The notes under the pieces were generated by a model, which was given only the letters and a program-made list of their open reading frames with translations, did not search any database and was not told where the DNA came from. This document shows, piece after piece, positions 47,401-60,240 of a stretch of 64,000 bases of DNA. Source of the stretch: Ilex aquifolium. Its lineage: Eukaryota > Streptophyta > Magnoliopsida > Aquifoliales > Aquifoliaceae. A program made the position numbers and the translations under genes. Each line of letters starts with the position of its first letter. Within the stretch, counting starts at the first letter, position 1. The DNA lies in NCBI GenBank assembly GCA_951799425.1, contig OX637403.1, positions 22,038,811-22,102,810 of the forward strand. The letters are read 5' to 3'.

Positions 47401-49272
47401 AACATGATTCATGTAGACGCCCAAATTGGGACTAAAGCTTTGTTGAGTTGAATCGGGTATAAAAAGATATATTTTGATGGTTATAAGAATAGCAACTGTT
47501 ACCCCAGGTGTAAGTATATCCTGGCCTCACAAACATTTTTTCTTTTCATGATGTACATTTTTGAGTTATGCAGTGTTACAACACTAAATTGCCTTTTTGT
47601 GCCTAATTTTCTGTTTGTGTGCAGCTGAGCGAGAGGCAGTTAATGCAGCTGAAAGAGCGGAGAGGAAACAACAACTGCGAGATAAAGTAAGTGTCATATT
47701 TCTTGGCTGATGTTAGTCAAGTGTAATCTAAGATTCAATATGCATATTTAGCTTGCATTATCATTCAAGATATGGTATGTTGGGAGGAAGGGATATACTT
47801 CATATATGTAGATAAGTTAAGTGAAAACTTCTGCTAGTGTCCTTGAGTTGACATGACAATTCTCTATCTTTGTGCTATACTTCTCTTTCTGAATTTAGAA
47901 ATTGTAGATCTGTCTTGCTACTGCATCTAAGGACCTTTATTGTCACTCTGGCATTATTTAGCCATGTGGATTGAAATGACATGATGATGGAAGAAGACTT
48001 GCAAATTCCAATGTAGAGCAGATCTCTATGATTTTTACTAGTAAGAATTTTTCGAATTTAAAGAAGCTACAAACTGTAAAATTGAGTCCTATTATGAAGG
48101 CGAGGAGCATTGAAGGAAAATATTAGGTCTTCTAATGATGAACTCCTATGGATGTATTCGCTCATTTTTAAATCTGAAATTTTTAACCTTCGAGGCACAT
48201 CCATATTAGATGTATATGATGGTAAAAGTTGTCTCCAAACAGGGTAAATTTACTTCACAATCAAGTACTCTATTTTAGTAACAACCCGGAATTGATTTAA
48301 GCCCATGCCCCAGAGTATAAAATCTATGCCATGGAAGCCATAAAATCACTTAACAAAAACTATGTGCATACTCTATAAAATTGGAAGCAGTGACAAACAA
48401 TGGTCTATTGGTCTTCTTGTTGTTGCTACTGCTGATGTTGAAGTCAAATCAAGTATCCTTGAAGCTTAAAGTAATGAAATTTTAGAGCCTTCATGGTATA
48501 TTCTTGGTTTTCATACTGATGGCTTTCTGCAGTTATCAGTGAGAGATTTTTTACTTTACCCCTTCTTGATAATTCATTCTACTAATATTTACCCAGGACC
48601 TTTTTTGTTATGCTATGGAATGTTTTTTTTTTTTTTCTCCACTTGGCATTTGGCAGTATGGACTAACTACATAAGTGGAAGAAACAATGGAACAAAATGG
48701 AAGAGAAAGAGAGTGCAAGATTTTGTAATAAATAAGTATGCTTATCCCATCCTGCTGGAGAGGTATTCCTTTGCCACAACCAAAGCAGAAGGTGCAGAGT
48801 TCAGGTTCTTCTTGGGACTTGGGTGCATGTGTGTTACCTCCAAAAGAGAGAAAAAATAAAGAAAAAAACAATTAAGTGTAAACATCATGCATAACAACTA
48901 TTATCTTGTGGGTTATTTGCTCTTGGCCAAACATGTGAAAGTTGGAGGGGACCTGGCGCATAAAAAAATCTCCGAAAAATTTCTTGAGTCCCCCAACCTG
49001 ATAGAAGCAAGGATTTCAGCATGGCTACTTTTTCGATTGAGGAGTCTTGGATTTAATTAGTGGGATTGGGTTTAGGAAGTCTCTTGCGCTTTTGTTCTAA
49101 CATGCCTATTATTTTGCAGAAACGAAGGGAGGAGATAGAGAGGCTTGAAAAGGAGAGACAAGCAGAGGTAAGAAGCTACAAAAACTTGATGGTAGCTGAG
49201 AACATGACATCGAATAAAGAGATAGCAACAACCAGCAAGTCATTACAAGAACTGGAAGAGGACTTCATGTGA
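41492..49272 (+). CDS. CCDC25: CCDC25-like protein with NFACT-R domain, 215 aa, 6 exons
   Basis: Exons: 41492-41604, 44685-44812, 45419-45522, 45638-45725, 47625-47686, 49120-49272. They are all GT-AG and frame-consistent over 648 nt. The N-terminal 110 residues form the NFACT-R (DUF814) domain: [48 protein letters not shown] and [20 protein letters not shown]. The C-terminal half is a charged coiled coil (about 145-195). NFACT-R is shared with Rqc2/NEMF-type proteins. Human CCDC25 has been described as a DNA sensor at the cell surface; the plant role is not known. Intron 1 (3.1 kb) holds a hAT, and intron 4 (1.9 kb) holds a LINE remnant and another hAT. Part of intron 1 is duplicated at the right edge of the window. 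The start codon is the first ATG after a GT-rich leader. Confidence 0.93.
42923..44331. mobile_element. hAT element (1,409 bp) in intron 1 of the CCDC25-like gene, perfect 8-bp TSD
   Basis: The TSD CTAGGATG lies at 42915-42922 and 44332-44339. The ends are CAGTGTTATT on both strands. Subterminal DNA on both sides is packed with GCGAAGCGA/TCGCTTCGC and GCCTAGGCG words, a well-known plant hAT pattern. The middle is an A/G-rich degenerate repeat (CAGAAGCAGCAGAAACAG type, 43080-43800) and a short GATCG-rich repeat (43835-44000). No transposase is present. Confidence 0.9.
46090..46625 (+). pseudogene. LINE reverse-transcriptase C-terminal remnant in intron 4 of the CCDC25-like gene
   Basis: Broken reading frames around 46300-46560 still show the tail of a plant non-LTR retrotransposon polyprotein: [27 protein letters not shown] and [15 protein letters not shown], then [18 protein letters not shown]. 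These match the usual 'LYG..CW' and 'RLRWFGH' end of such proteins. It contains several stops. Confidence 0.65.
46632..47198. mobile_element. Non-autonomous hAT-like element (567 bp) in intron 4 of the CCDC25-like gene
   Basis: The ends CATAGTTATTAAA are a perfect 13-bp terminal inverted repeat. The flanks AGTAGAGA and GGTAGAGG agree at 6 of 8 positions, a decayed 8-bp TSD. Subterminal words CCGG/GGCC and GGTCAACC/GGTTGAACC occur on both sides. It lies directly after the LINE remnant. Confidence 0.7.
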
Positions 49273-49381
49273 ACGCATTGGAGTCCAACTAGTTCTGGCA
49301 CTTTGCTTCCTCAAAACTGCTGAAATTGACAGAAGTGCCAGTGGAAAAATGGAGTGGAAAAAAAAATTTAAAAAAAAAGAG

Positions 49382-49412
<31 letters not shown>

Positions 49413-50485
49413 TGGGGGGGGGAGGGGAGGAGGGATGTGAGTGGATGGGTTTTTGTGTTCTATTGATGTGTGATTTTAGGCAAAAACAACTCCCTATTGA
49501 AATAAAATCATCTGAGTGTTGAAATTCGTAATCATGGATGCTACTATGATATAAAAAAAGCGAATGGAATTTATAATCTAAGAGGGAAAAGAACTTTTGT
49601 GTACTAACAGATGTGTGTCATTGAGTAGTAATCATGAAAAGTTTAAATTTGAATTATTGGTTAATAGCAGTAAACTCAGCTAATGTTCTTGATTCTATGT
49701 ATGAAATGAGCTCTGGATGATGTTTTCTGGTTTGAAAATTTTGAAAATCTTGGTTCTGGAATGGTTGCCTCCTCTGGGCATGAACATTGAACACCGTGAG
49801 TCAGGTAGCTGCACTGAAACTGGTATCAAGGAGAGATCGAATCTATTGGAAGTTACCTGATCCACCGTGAGTCAGGTAGCTCCAATTGCATATTGATATG
49901 AATTTATATCTTTTAGGGTATAAATTAGTATTTTTAAACTTTGAAGGTATAAATTGAGATTCGAGTAATCTTTCGGGGTATAAGTTAAGATTAATCCTAT
50001 TAAATTTGAATTAAATTGGAGTTACATGACTCAAGTTAAAATTCGATTGAAATTAACTTCAATTTTAATTTACTTTTCAAACTCCGCAACTTGGCTCAAA
50101 TTCAAATTGGATTGCAATAAAATTCAATTTAAATTTGTTTCGAAGTTGCTAGTCGAATTACTTGAATTAGGGTTTTTGTGCCTAAATTTAATTAAATATT
50201 TCGGATAAAACCACCCAAATAAAGCCCCGTCAGACGGGTTTACGGTTTAGTGCAATATACCCGGGTTAGCTTCGTGTTTACTGCGCATGGGGCACATTTT
50301 AGGCACTTGTTTCTCAATCAAACGCCTCCGGTCGTTGTTTGTCTCCGTCTTTCCCATTCCGAATATATGCCTTGTAAAAGCCCTCTTCAGTCTAAAACCC
50401 TAAACTGTAATCTGTTTCGTCTGTTAACACAAACCCTCTGTTCTCTTCTTCTCTCTAACTTCGAGCTCTGAAAGGCCGCGCAACA
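49273..50485. other. 3' UTR of the CCDC25-like gene, spacer and promoter of the La gene
   Basis: It contains a run of 28 G at 49385-49412. A fragment of the TIR element arm seen at 40437 lies at about 49895-50000. An AT-rich stretch with TTCAAATTTGAATT words follows (50000-50170), and then the leader of the La gene. No gene is seen in between. Confidence 0.55.
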
Positions 50486-50737
50486 ATGGTGACTCCGTCT
50501 TTGGATGAAGAAACAGCCAAGAAAGTCATTCGACAGGTCCTTTATCTGTGCTTTTGGTTCGGATTTGGTATTGCAATGATCGGAAAATTGAGCATGTTTT
50601 TATTTTTCGTAATTTTTATTTTTCGAATGCAGGTCGAATTCTATTTCAGTGATAGTAATCTTCCTAGGGATAAGTTTCTCAGCAACACCGTTAGTGAGAG
50701 TCAAGATGGCAGTATCCTTCTCTTTCTATCTACCCTG

Positions 50738-50802
<65 letters not shown>

Positions 50803-53800
50803 TGTGTGTGTGTGTATTTCTCCATATGTTTATTATCGTTTCTTGTCTCGGTTTCACCCTGCCTTCAATTGATGGGGTTTTTCTCTTCTCTCTTTTCTGT
50901 ATGCATTCTTGTTATTTTTTTGTTTGGTTGCTGAGAATCCATAGCAAAAGCCTACATTCTCTATGCCTATAGTTTCCCATTAACATAGAAAGAGCAGAGA
51001 AATTGAAGTTTTTTTTTTGTATTCAAAGTGTTAGTAAGTCCAAATTTCGGGAGATTTCTGTGTTTTGGAAAAAACTGAGGTATGTGAATTCACAAAAGGT
51101 ATGTGAATTCCTTTTGTTGTTCTTGACGGAAACTACAGTGGTTAGTTTGGCTTTGATATGTTCATTCTCTCGGATGAGAAACCATCTTGGTTTAGGGGAA
51201 GTGAAGCCAGAAGATGTTGCAGAAGATACAGTGAAAGCTGTGGCTGAAACTTTAAGGACATCTTCATTCCTGAAAGTTTCTGAAGATGGTGAGCTTTCGG
51301 AATTTTTGTTCATATGCATTGTTTGGTTGCTTGGAATATGACATAAAAAGTGTCATGTCTATCTGTACTTGTCTCTTTGATAGTTAAGTAATGAGTTTAC
51401 ATGGTTTTGTTGGTTATGAACTCCAGGGAAGAAGGTTGGTAGGGCTACAGAACTTTTAAAGCCAGAGGAGGTAATAGAGCAATTAGAGGTGAAAACAATA
51501 GCTGCTTCGCCACTGGAGTATGATGTGAAGCTTGAAGATGTAGAGTCTTTCTTTTGTCAGTTTGGGAAGGTATTGATTACTCCACACTCTCTTATTGTGA
51601 GAACAAAATCATTGCTGAGGACACATTTTCCTGTTCCTATGAAACTCCTTAATCACTTGTTTTTTTTACTTGTGGAATCCTAATGTTGCCCTTTATGGGT
51701 GTATGGTGATCTGACTATGAGAAATGTTTAGTTTGCATAGGATGTACCCTTTATATTTACCAAGGAGAGAAGATAGGAAATGCAGGACTGAAGTTTGTTA
51801 AAGTGATGTGAAGGATGATTTGTTCTTGTATATAATAGGCTTGGAGAATGTTAGGGAATGAAGAACTAAGATGTATTAAGTGTGAAACCATCTGACACTA
51901 TAAATGGAGCACTTCTGTTTTCAGTTTCACAAGTTGGGAGTTAGTGGTTATTGTTGACTGATGCAGTTGGAAGCCTCTGTTGAACTCTAATGATCTAGCA
52001 TAATTCTTTTGCTTATCACTTACATTTTCTATGAATAATGTGAACTATTACGTTTTAAGTGCGATCAATATGTTGTGTTGGTGATGGGTTTTGTCGCACT
52101 CCATGCATTTTTGGATTGTTAGTATGAGTTTAGCTTTGTCTGATTGCACTGAGCTATGTGTTATATATTTTGTCGTGCTTATTTCAGGTTAATAGTGTGA
52201 GGCTGCCTCGTCATGTTGCAGACAAAAGGTTATTCTGTGGCACTGCTCTGGTTGAGTTCTCTACTGAGGAAGATGCTGAAAATATTTTGAAGCAGAGCTT
52301 GGATTATGCAGGTGTCAGATTAGAGGTGAAACCAAAGTAAGCTATGGCTATCACTTTGAGTTTCTATGGAATTGGTTATATCATTGAAACTTATGTGTCT
52401 AAGGAAAACTAGATCATGCATATAATCTTCCGTTCTTTTTAATCTTTTTTAAAAGTTAATGGATAGGTCATAGATGGGAAGCTTATCAAAATAAGCTTTG
52501 CATAATGCTGATAACAGTCTGACTATTGCTAGAGGCTGTTATGTTTCATGTATCTGCTTGGTTTTGACTCCAGGAGGAAAAGAAACTGGGTTTACAAAGT
52601 AACTTTTCAGTAGGCTTAAATTGTGGCTAATACGTATGATGTGTGTAAATATTGGAACAGGATTGATTTTTGTTTTTGTTTTGCGATCTTGCTGCCTTAC
52701 AAGACCTGATGACTTCTTATCATTTTATTGAAAGCTGATATTTAGTTCTTATACTAATTCAAAGTTTATTTTGTTTTTTTATTTACCAAAATGATAATAC
52801 AGTTGACAGTTTGGCAGGTTCATTATTGTTGGCATCATATGTAGTGGTGTATTTGTTACTTAGCTTCTCTGACTTACGGGACTAGATTGGGTAACTACCC
52901 TTTTAGGTCGTATGGGACTATTAAGAAAAGTAATCTAATCCTTGGCCCTAGATTGACTGCTAATGTCTCTTTTTGATAATAATGTGTCACAGAAGACATG
53001 TTGAAAGTTTCTTGGTCGTATGAGTGTGCATCAAGTGCATTGTATACGTGTATCTTATTTGTTTTTTAATCCTTTCCAGGAAGGAATTTGATGCAGAAAG
53101 AGCAAAGCAAACCAAAGAAGTTGAGAATTCTCAGTCCCTGGTAGCTTCGAATCGTAAAAACAATTCCAATGCAGAAGCAAAGTAAATTTCATATACCTTT
53201 GTAAGTTCCAGTGGTTTAGAATTTTTGAACTTCTGCATGTAACTGTATCGCTTTGATGATCACAGTTATCCCAAAGGCTTAATTGTTGCATTTAAGTTGA
53301 AGAGGATCTCAGCTGAAGGTTCTGCAGAGCAAAATGATTGTGATGATGTAGATGGTCGCAAATCAGATGGAGAACCAGATTCCACCGCAAATGTTACCCA
53401 AGAAACTGAACAAAATGTATCAGAAGATGTTAAAGATGATGAAGAAAACCATGCTGAGAATACTGAGGACAGTGAAGCAAAAGGTGATGAGAAATGTAGT
53501 TTGGAGACTGAAGGGAAGGAAACCGAGGATCAAGAGAAATCTTTTGACAGTCCCATTCAAAAGGACGACCATGCAGCAGGTGAAGAAAAATCAGCCGCTG
53601 CATCATATAAGGACAACCAAGACATTGTTTTACGCGAGGATCTGAAGGGTGTCTTCCAAAAGTTTGGCACTGTTAAGGTACCATCAAGTCCTTTTCTCTC
53701 TCTTTGCTTCAGATTTCTTTTTTTTAATGTTGATTTTTTATTCATTTTTGGAGCTTCTGATTTTGTTAGTATCTATATAAGTAGATTTCTTCACCTTGTG

Positions 53801-56239
53801 TTAGTTCACTCTATTAGATTTCTGTTTTCCTTCTCCTTCATCTTTTTGCACTCATGAGAGCCAAGCAAAGATACTTCATCACCTTTATAATCAACCAAAA
53901 AAAAAAGAACTTTCCATCTTTAGATATTATTGTTCTGAACTTCTGATGACTCTTCTTTTCATATTTTCTTTCGGTCATCCAAGTTGTAAATGCTTTTTGG
54001 CATTAACTTTTTTGCTTCCCTGCTTGTTTAGTTTTTCAGCCTTTCTTTGCCTTCTTTCCCTCCTTTATCACCTTCAATATCTTTCAATACAGCTGCCCTG
54101 CCATCTAAATTTTCCGTCACTTATTGGTCCTATGATGCAGGGAGGATTAATCAAAATGAGATGACCAGATTGCTGGACTTGAGCAAAAGTAACTTGTTGG
54201 GAGATAACCGTGGCATGTGACCTCTCCCTTTTGAGGGAGAGGTCAGACCACATGCCATTGAGCCAACCCCTTGGGGCCATCACCTAGTGCTTAATTCCAG
54301 TGATGGTTTGGTGCATGTGGGATTGGAGAAATACACGTGTCAGGGTGGGTAAGACTGGTGCTCTAAGACACCCGGACAGCTATTTGGCAAAAAAAGAAAA
54401 ATAGATTGTAGGGAGATTTTTAGACTTACATGCTGTTCAAATGACAATGCACGTATATATTCATTATTTTTCATGACAGTCTAACTAGAGTTACAAAGTT
54501 TTGGAATAGGGTCAAGGCCTATTGGCTAGGCATCTGTTGTATATGGCATGATAAGTAAAACTCAAATAAATCACGTGGAAACTTAACTTGATTTATAGTA
54601 GTACTACTTTGTCACGTAGACTATATGGGTTGTAATCTTACTATGGGGTTGTGGTGAAGTCCAGTGTAAGAAGAGCTGTCATGTTCTGACATATTCCCCT
54701 AGTATTAGTTTTGTCTTTTTTCCTATGAGATTGGGGGAAGGGTATTGTGTTTTTGGCGGTTGTTTTCTTTTGTTTTGGATCATACCATCTTTCATGCAGT
54801 AGTTCTGAGAATTGCATAGAATGATTCCTCCCATCTAGTTCGGAATCTTGCAATCAAGCATTCTTGATATATATTCTGACTTTCTTACTGATTTGTGTTT
54901 TGCTCTTTTGTAGTATATTGATTTCAAGTTTGGATCAGAGTCTGGATATATACGATTTGAAGATGCAGGAGGACCTCAGAAAGCACGTGCTGCTGCTGTT
55001 CTTGCTGAGGAAGGTGGTCTGGTTGTGAAAAATTTCATTGCAACTTTAGATCCTGTCACTGGTAAGCAGCAAGCAGTTGCTTTATTATCTTCTTTGTTGA
55101 AAACCTTATTGGATGGATTAAGGCTTGATGAGTTGATGAAGTCAAAAATATCTTCATCACTTACAAACCCTAGTTGCAAAATTTGCATTGAAGTATAGAT
55201 TGTCACTAGTTTGGGATAGCTAACTTGCTGGAAAGTCCACTAAACTCCCCACCCCCCATAAAAAGAACCCACAGAAAAACGAAAAGAAAAGGACAACAGG
55301 ACGATAGGTCCCCTGGAAACTGCATGACATTAGCAATGCTAAACAGTGCTCGAACTTTGTTGATCCAGCTTTTTATGGAGATATGACCACATACAATCGG
55401 AAGAATAAAAAAAAAAAAAAAAAAGTCAACAGCATATTAATTGGGCATAATAAGATCCTTGCTTGTCATCTCCTTCACTGTTAATGTACTTCTGATTGAG
55501 AAAATGAAAGGAATATTTAGCAAGGTAAGGAAGACAAGATTTTCCTTTGGGAGTGGGTGGTGGTGGGAGGGAGTTAAGGGGGGGTTAGTGTATGGCAAAA
55601 GGGTTCTACTCTTACTTCAGGCTGGATTATAGACCCCAATAACTGTGTATGGCACTGTTACGCTTAATAAGATATTGTATCTAAGTTTTTGATGAATACA
55701 TGTTTCGTTGGTTATGTTTCAATGCTCTCATCATGGTTTTTTAAGAATGGTGATTGCTGACGCCACGCTGGTGTCATGCAGAACTAAGAGCCATGTAATT
55801 TTCTTGCTTTATTTGTTCTTTGGGCGACTTCTTTATAACATTAACATGTGAATGTCATGAACAGCGCGTTTTAGTGATGTATATCTCTTGTTGTGTCTGC
55901 TATGCAATCAGGTGAGGCTGAGAGAGAGTACTGGAGTCTGCTCCGTAGTAATCAGGAAAAACACTGGGACAACAAGGGAAACCGGGAGTGGTGGGTATCA
56001 GAAATTCTCTCTCATCTGTATCGACTTGATCGATTTTTGATTTTGAATGTACCATTGAATACTTTTTTTTTTTCTTTCCACTGTTCCGAGCTCTTAAAAG
56101 GACATATTTTCCATGTTTTGACAGGGGAGGAAAGCATAATAGAGGCAGGAAGCAATTTAATGGGAAGCACTCGCGCTCTAGAGATAATGATCCTGCAAGT
56201 CGCCGCCCAAATAAAGTTCAGAAAGTTGGAGCAGCATGA
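50486..56239 (+). CDS. LA1: La protein 1-like RNA-binding protein, 475 aa, 10 exons
   Basis: Exons: 50486-50536, 50633-50711, 51139-51288, 51427-51569, 52188-52336, 53080-53181, 53266-53677, 54914-55061, 55912-55990, 56125-56239. All are GT-AG, and phases agree over 1,428 nt. The La motif (about residues 10-100) includes VEFYFSDSNLPRDKFL. RRM1 (about 115-190) has the RNP-like RLFCGTALVEF. A long acidic Glu/Asp/Lys linker (about 235-330) leads to the C-terminal RRM (about 340-430, with VFQKFGTVKYIDFKFG and SGYIRFED). The tail is basic (GKHNRGRKQFNGKHSRSR), as for nuclear La proteins. La binds the UUU-OH ends of RNA polymerase III transcripts and protects and folds them in the nucleus. The last exon and 3' flank exist as an inverted copy at 60892-63700. 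Intron 2 holds a (CT)n(TA)n tract. Confidence 0.95.
50741..50798 (+). repeat. (CT)n(TA)n compound microsatellite in intron 2 of the La gene
   Basis: A CT tract runs directly into a TA tract and then a short GT tract. It lies 30 bases after the donor of exon 2. Confidence 0.9.
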
Positions 56240-57969
56240 TCCAATTAAACAACCTCCTCTTACTTAATTGTCACCAATTTTGTGCAGTTACTGCGGTCTC
56301 CTTTATCTGGTTGTTGGGATATCTAAGAACTGATGTGTTTCCCTTTATTACCGTAATATAGTAGTTTTTATTTTATCTGAGTTTCTTATCATTTCTACTA
56401 TATTTCGAAACCTAAGGTTCGGTCCAAGCCTACCACTGCTCCTCTATTTAGTGCACCATGTTTTTGTCGTGGTGCATAGGGGTGTCAATTTTTGGCTTGA
56501 CATATTAATTTTATATGTAATTTGCATGTCGTGATTTTGAAAATGACATAACTAATTAACACGGGAATAGATGGGTCAAATTCTAGATTTTACACGGTAA
56601 ACCTGTTTGGTAATTGTTACAAGAAAATGTTGGATTTATTATTATTATTTTTTGATCTAATTTTGTATAAATAGTTGGAGAATTGGATTACTTTTTTTTT
56701 AGATTTTGAATCAAGAGGTTTATGTGTTGTGGATTTGATTGGGAGAAAATGGGGTTACGATGTCAAACTCTACGATCGTATTAAGAGTGTGTTTGGGTTG
56801 TGAGTTAAGGTGGGTTAACCACTATAAGGATAACTTAACAATGAAATGGGTTTTATATATCCATTGTTTGGCAACTAAAAAATGAGAGAGGTTATGAATC
56901 CCGGGTCAAATCTTGACCCGGAATGCTACAGTAGAAATTAGCCGGTGTACATGGGTTAACTGTAACCCACCCTCCCCCTGGGTTACAATCCCACCCACTA
57001 GGTTAACTAGGTAAAAAGACCGGCTTACATCCAATTGACGTCCCTAGAAAAGAAGTGAAGGAACACAGTTTTTTGCTCTAAATTTCTTGTTAACTAATAA
57101 AATACAGATTCGGACAGGAGGGCATGTATGCAATTGCGGAACCAAATCTCCCCCCCCCCCCCCCCCCCCCCCCTTTTTTCCTTCTCTCTCTCTCATAGGA
57201 CAAGGAATCTTTTGTCTACTACAATTCTTAGGCAATAAAATTATTACTAAAACAAGTCTTATATTTTGAAATTGAAATAAATTGCATTTAAAGATTTTTG
57301 CATTAATTTTGATCTTACATACATATATACATGAGATGATTTGATGGTACTTTGGAATTGGTTAGTTTTGATTCTTGTAGATTATTTGTTCATTTGAATT
57401 TTAAAATTTCCTTCCTTAGGAAATAATTATTTCACTAATTGCTTTTAATTTCAATGTTATTTTTATTGATTGGTTATTTAATTAGTTAAATTTTAAATTA
57501 TTATTATTTTATTATAAAATATTTTTAAGCACAAATTAACCACTAGTACATTGAATAAAATAGAAATAACAATAATTATAAAATGATTAGAAAATTTCTG
57601 TAATAACCTCAAAATATAGTGGCAAATACAATTTACCTCGAGGCCCAGGCCTCAACGTGTTTCGTGGAATTTTCTTCAGAGACTAAGCTAAGAAAGAAGC
57701 AAACCCAACCCGTGCCGTGAATAAGGAGGTCGATTGCTATATCAGATAAGTGTGTCCATAAATATTCAACGGTAGAGATTGTTATATCATTGAAGATGAA
57801 AATTTTAATAAAAAAAATTTGATAAATACAGCATTTTCCAAAAATTTAATACCGTTGTCTTCATCTAAGACTCTCCAAAGTCAAACAAAAACGTTAACTT
57901 CCAGACTCTCTCTCACACACATACACACAAATTGTAAAGGAGTGGGATTCCCAGTTCCCTCTCTCTCTC
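56240..57969. other. 3' flank of the La gene and spacer
   Basis: 56240-56752 is present again in inverted form at 60892-63500. A run of 24 C at 57150-57173 follows. The rest is AT-rich up to the TATA box at 57970. No gene is recognised. Confidence 0.6.
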
Positions 57970-58137
57970 TATATAACACCGACGTTTCTATATTTTCAGA
58001 GTAACAAGTTCCAAATCACTTTGGTGCCTTTTTGGAACTCCTCTTCGTTCTCCTCTGTATCGTCTCCCTTGTTTTTCTGGCACTGTACGGCCATGGGAAC
58101 TCAAGCTCCAACTGACCAGAATTATTACTCCAATAAT
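57970..58137 (+). pseudogene. Promoter, leader and orphan first exon of an unidentified gene
   Basis: A TATA box (TATATAA, 57970-57976) is followed by a CT-rich leader, an ATG at 58093 in good context (GCCATGG), 15 codons (MGTQAPTDQNYYSNN) and a GT donor at 58138. I find no matching downstream exon before the mL54 gene, which runs the other way. Either the gene was truncated by rearrangement or the remaining exons are ones I cannot recognise. No function is assigned. Confidence 0.45.
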
Positions 58138-59025
58138 GTGAGCACATCTCTCTCTCTCTCTCTCTCTCTGTTTGTCTATAGTTAATAGACATTAATGGAG
58201 GCCTGTAATGCTTTCGTACAGTTTTGGAGTTCTTTATCTTTAATGTACAGTTTTGCGCATCGACATAATAAAAGAGAGAATTAGGACTTTTCCTCCTTTT
58301 TTGTGTGTTTAGAACATCAAATTCTGGAGCAAGAAAATTTAACTGTCTTTAGCCTTTTCAGAACAAAGTTGCAATTAACCTGAATAATACAAATTGGTTC
58401 ATGTGCATACAGTTCATCTTCCTGCACAAATTACAGACAATTGTCCTTCCTTAGCTACTTGCTTGGCCCTCCCTTTTTCAATACCCTTTTCAATTTTTCA
58501 CCTACTTTTTTCAAGATTCAATAGATTCCAGGGGTCTGATCAAAAAACAATAAATTCCAGGGGACAACGTAACTCAAATGGTAAGGAAGACCATTTTCAC
58601 AGCAAAATGTTTCTATACTCCCTCGGTCAAACACTTCAAAACTAACCCACTGTGAAAGACCTCAAGTGCTATAAAATTATCCCACCATCAAGGAAATCAA
58701 GGCTACCAACAAAATGTTAATCAACTGCAAGGCTACAGACAAAATGCTAATCAACTGTCTGATTGAAATGGAAAAACAATCCAAAGTAGTCTACCAATAT
58801 TTATAGAGCTGAGAATAAGTGTTGAGCAATAACAGACCTCAAAATGCTTTCCAGCATCCATAAACCACAAGCTTTGAAACAGCAATAAAGATTTTACCAA
58901 GGGGAGAAAAATACTAGGAGCTATAGTTATTCCTAACGCACATGTACTTTCTTCTCAATTCCAAGGATCCTATGCCAACGAAACATCAAAGAATACAAAT
59001 AAATTCCAGACTTACAGACTTCCTT
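58138..59025. other. Spacer including the 3' UTR of the mL54 gene
   Basis: A short CT tract (58149-58169) follows the orphan donor. The right 100 or so bases are the likely 3' UTR of the minus-strand mL54 gene. No conserved coding sequence is seen. Confidence 0.5.
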
Positions 59026-60240
59026 TTAGTTTTTGGCCCTGACAGAGTTGTTCTCCTTGATCCTTGCTCGATTATCCAACTTGACAAAGCGTTTGAGGTC
59101 CTCATAAGGGAGAGTTTCTGTATTCTTCCTTCTTAATTCACTCAATGCTGGGCGTTTATCGAGCAGGTGCCACAGCCCATCTGGGTATTCAGAGTCTGCC
59201 AAGATTTTAGGGTCCGTTCCATCTTTGAGGATATTAGCACCAACAACTGTGGTGGACTTGACTTCTTTGCTGAGTGTAGATGCCTTCGGAGCATCAGTCG
59301 CCCCACCACCTTTAGATCCCTTCTTTGCTTTACCAGCAGAAAATGTCCTCCGGCCTATCACCCCAACTACCTGCTGAGGTGTGGCAATGCTTCTCAACGA
59401 TCTGATGTAGTTCATTGCCATCTCTTTGTCCCTGCAACACCAATTATCATGATTGCAGAGTATTCATGCCCAGGAATATAAAAGCACTCATGCATGTTGG
59501 CTCCTGCAAACAATATCATCTCAACTTAATCCTAAGCAGAATGAACTACAAAATCTGCTTGACTACAAATCTGAGTCAGTATTTTAAAGAATAGAAAAAG
59601 CTAAATATCTGCCTGCTCTACAAAACCCATCATACAAAAGTAAGCAAGTTCAAATCCTCACACTTCGATGTTTGTAAACCATGTCCTTTTAGCCATCTTT
59701 CTTGGTCTATTAAATGTCATGCTATGAATCGCAAATCTTCCATCCCATCGAAGCTTATCCATCATAAAAATTCATGCATGAGATTGTTCTAAATCGAATA
59801 AAATTCGGGTCAAACGTTTTCATACTCTCAGACGGGCATTTTATCAAACAGGTGACGGACAAAAACCAAATTGTGCATAATTACACCATATAATCCAACA
59901 ATAAAAAAAATGAAGAAAAAATACTTCTTTATATGTGAACTCCATGAAATGAAATGACTCTTTTCTTCCACTTTTATGTTTGATCTTTGTTTGTTTGGGG
60001 TACTTTCCTTCGTCCTATTCAATCTGACATGAATAATCTCAAGTGTACTAGCAAGAGATGTGCTAGATCGAAAATTAAGACCAAAAACAAGAATCAGTTA
60101 CTATTATTATGATAAAACCGCACCTGGGTCAGAATGAAATCTTGCCGTCGCGCTGCCTTTTACCCACAAGCAGTGCTCGGAAATGTTCGTCAAGCAATAG
60201 CAACAGAAAAGGAGAGCGCAAGAGAAGGCAGTAACTTGTG
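59026..60240 (-). CDS. MRPL54: Mitochondrial ribosomal protein mL54 (MRPL54/Ribosomal_L37 family), 131 aa
   Basis: The coding sequence is one uninterrupted exon, 59421 down to 59026. A 5'-UTR intron lies at 60123-59432: donor GACCCAG|GTGCGG at 60123, acceptor TTGCAG|GGAC at 59432. The leader exon starts near 60240; its exact 5' end is not fixed. The first 28 or so residues are Arg/Ser-rich (MAMNYIRSLRSI ... GRRTFSA) and fit a mitochondrial targeting peptide. A Lys/Gly linker follows, then the conserved domain with GANILKDGTDPKILADSEYP, DGLWHLLDKRPALSELRRK and RFVKLDNRARIKENN, characteristic of mL54. It is part of the large mitoribosomal subunit. It is convergent with the orphan exon upstream. 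Confidence 0.9.

Noticed and set aside
48539..48871. Frames of about 100 aa on both strands in intron 5 of the CCDC25-like gene
   Set aside because: They lie wholly within an intron, have no recognisable motif, and overlap each other on opposite strands.
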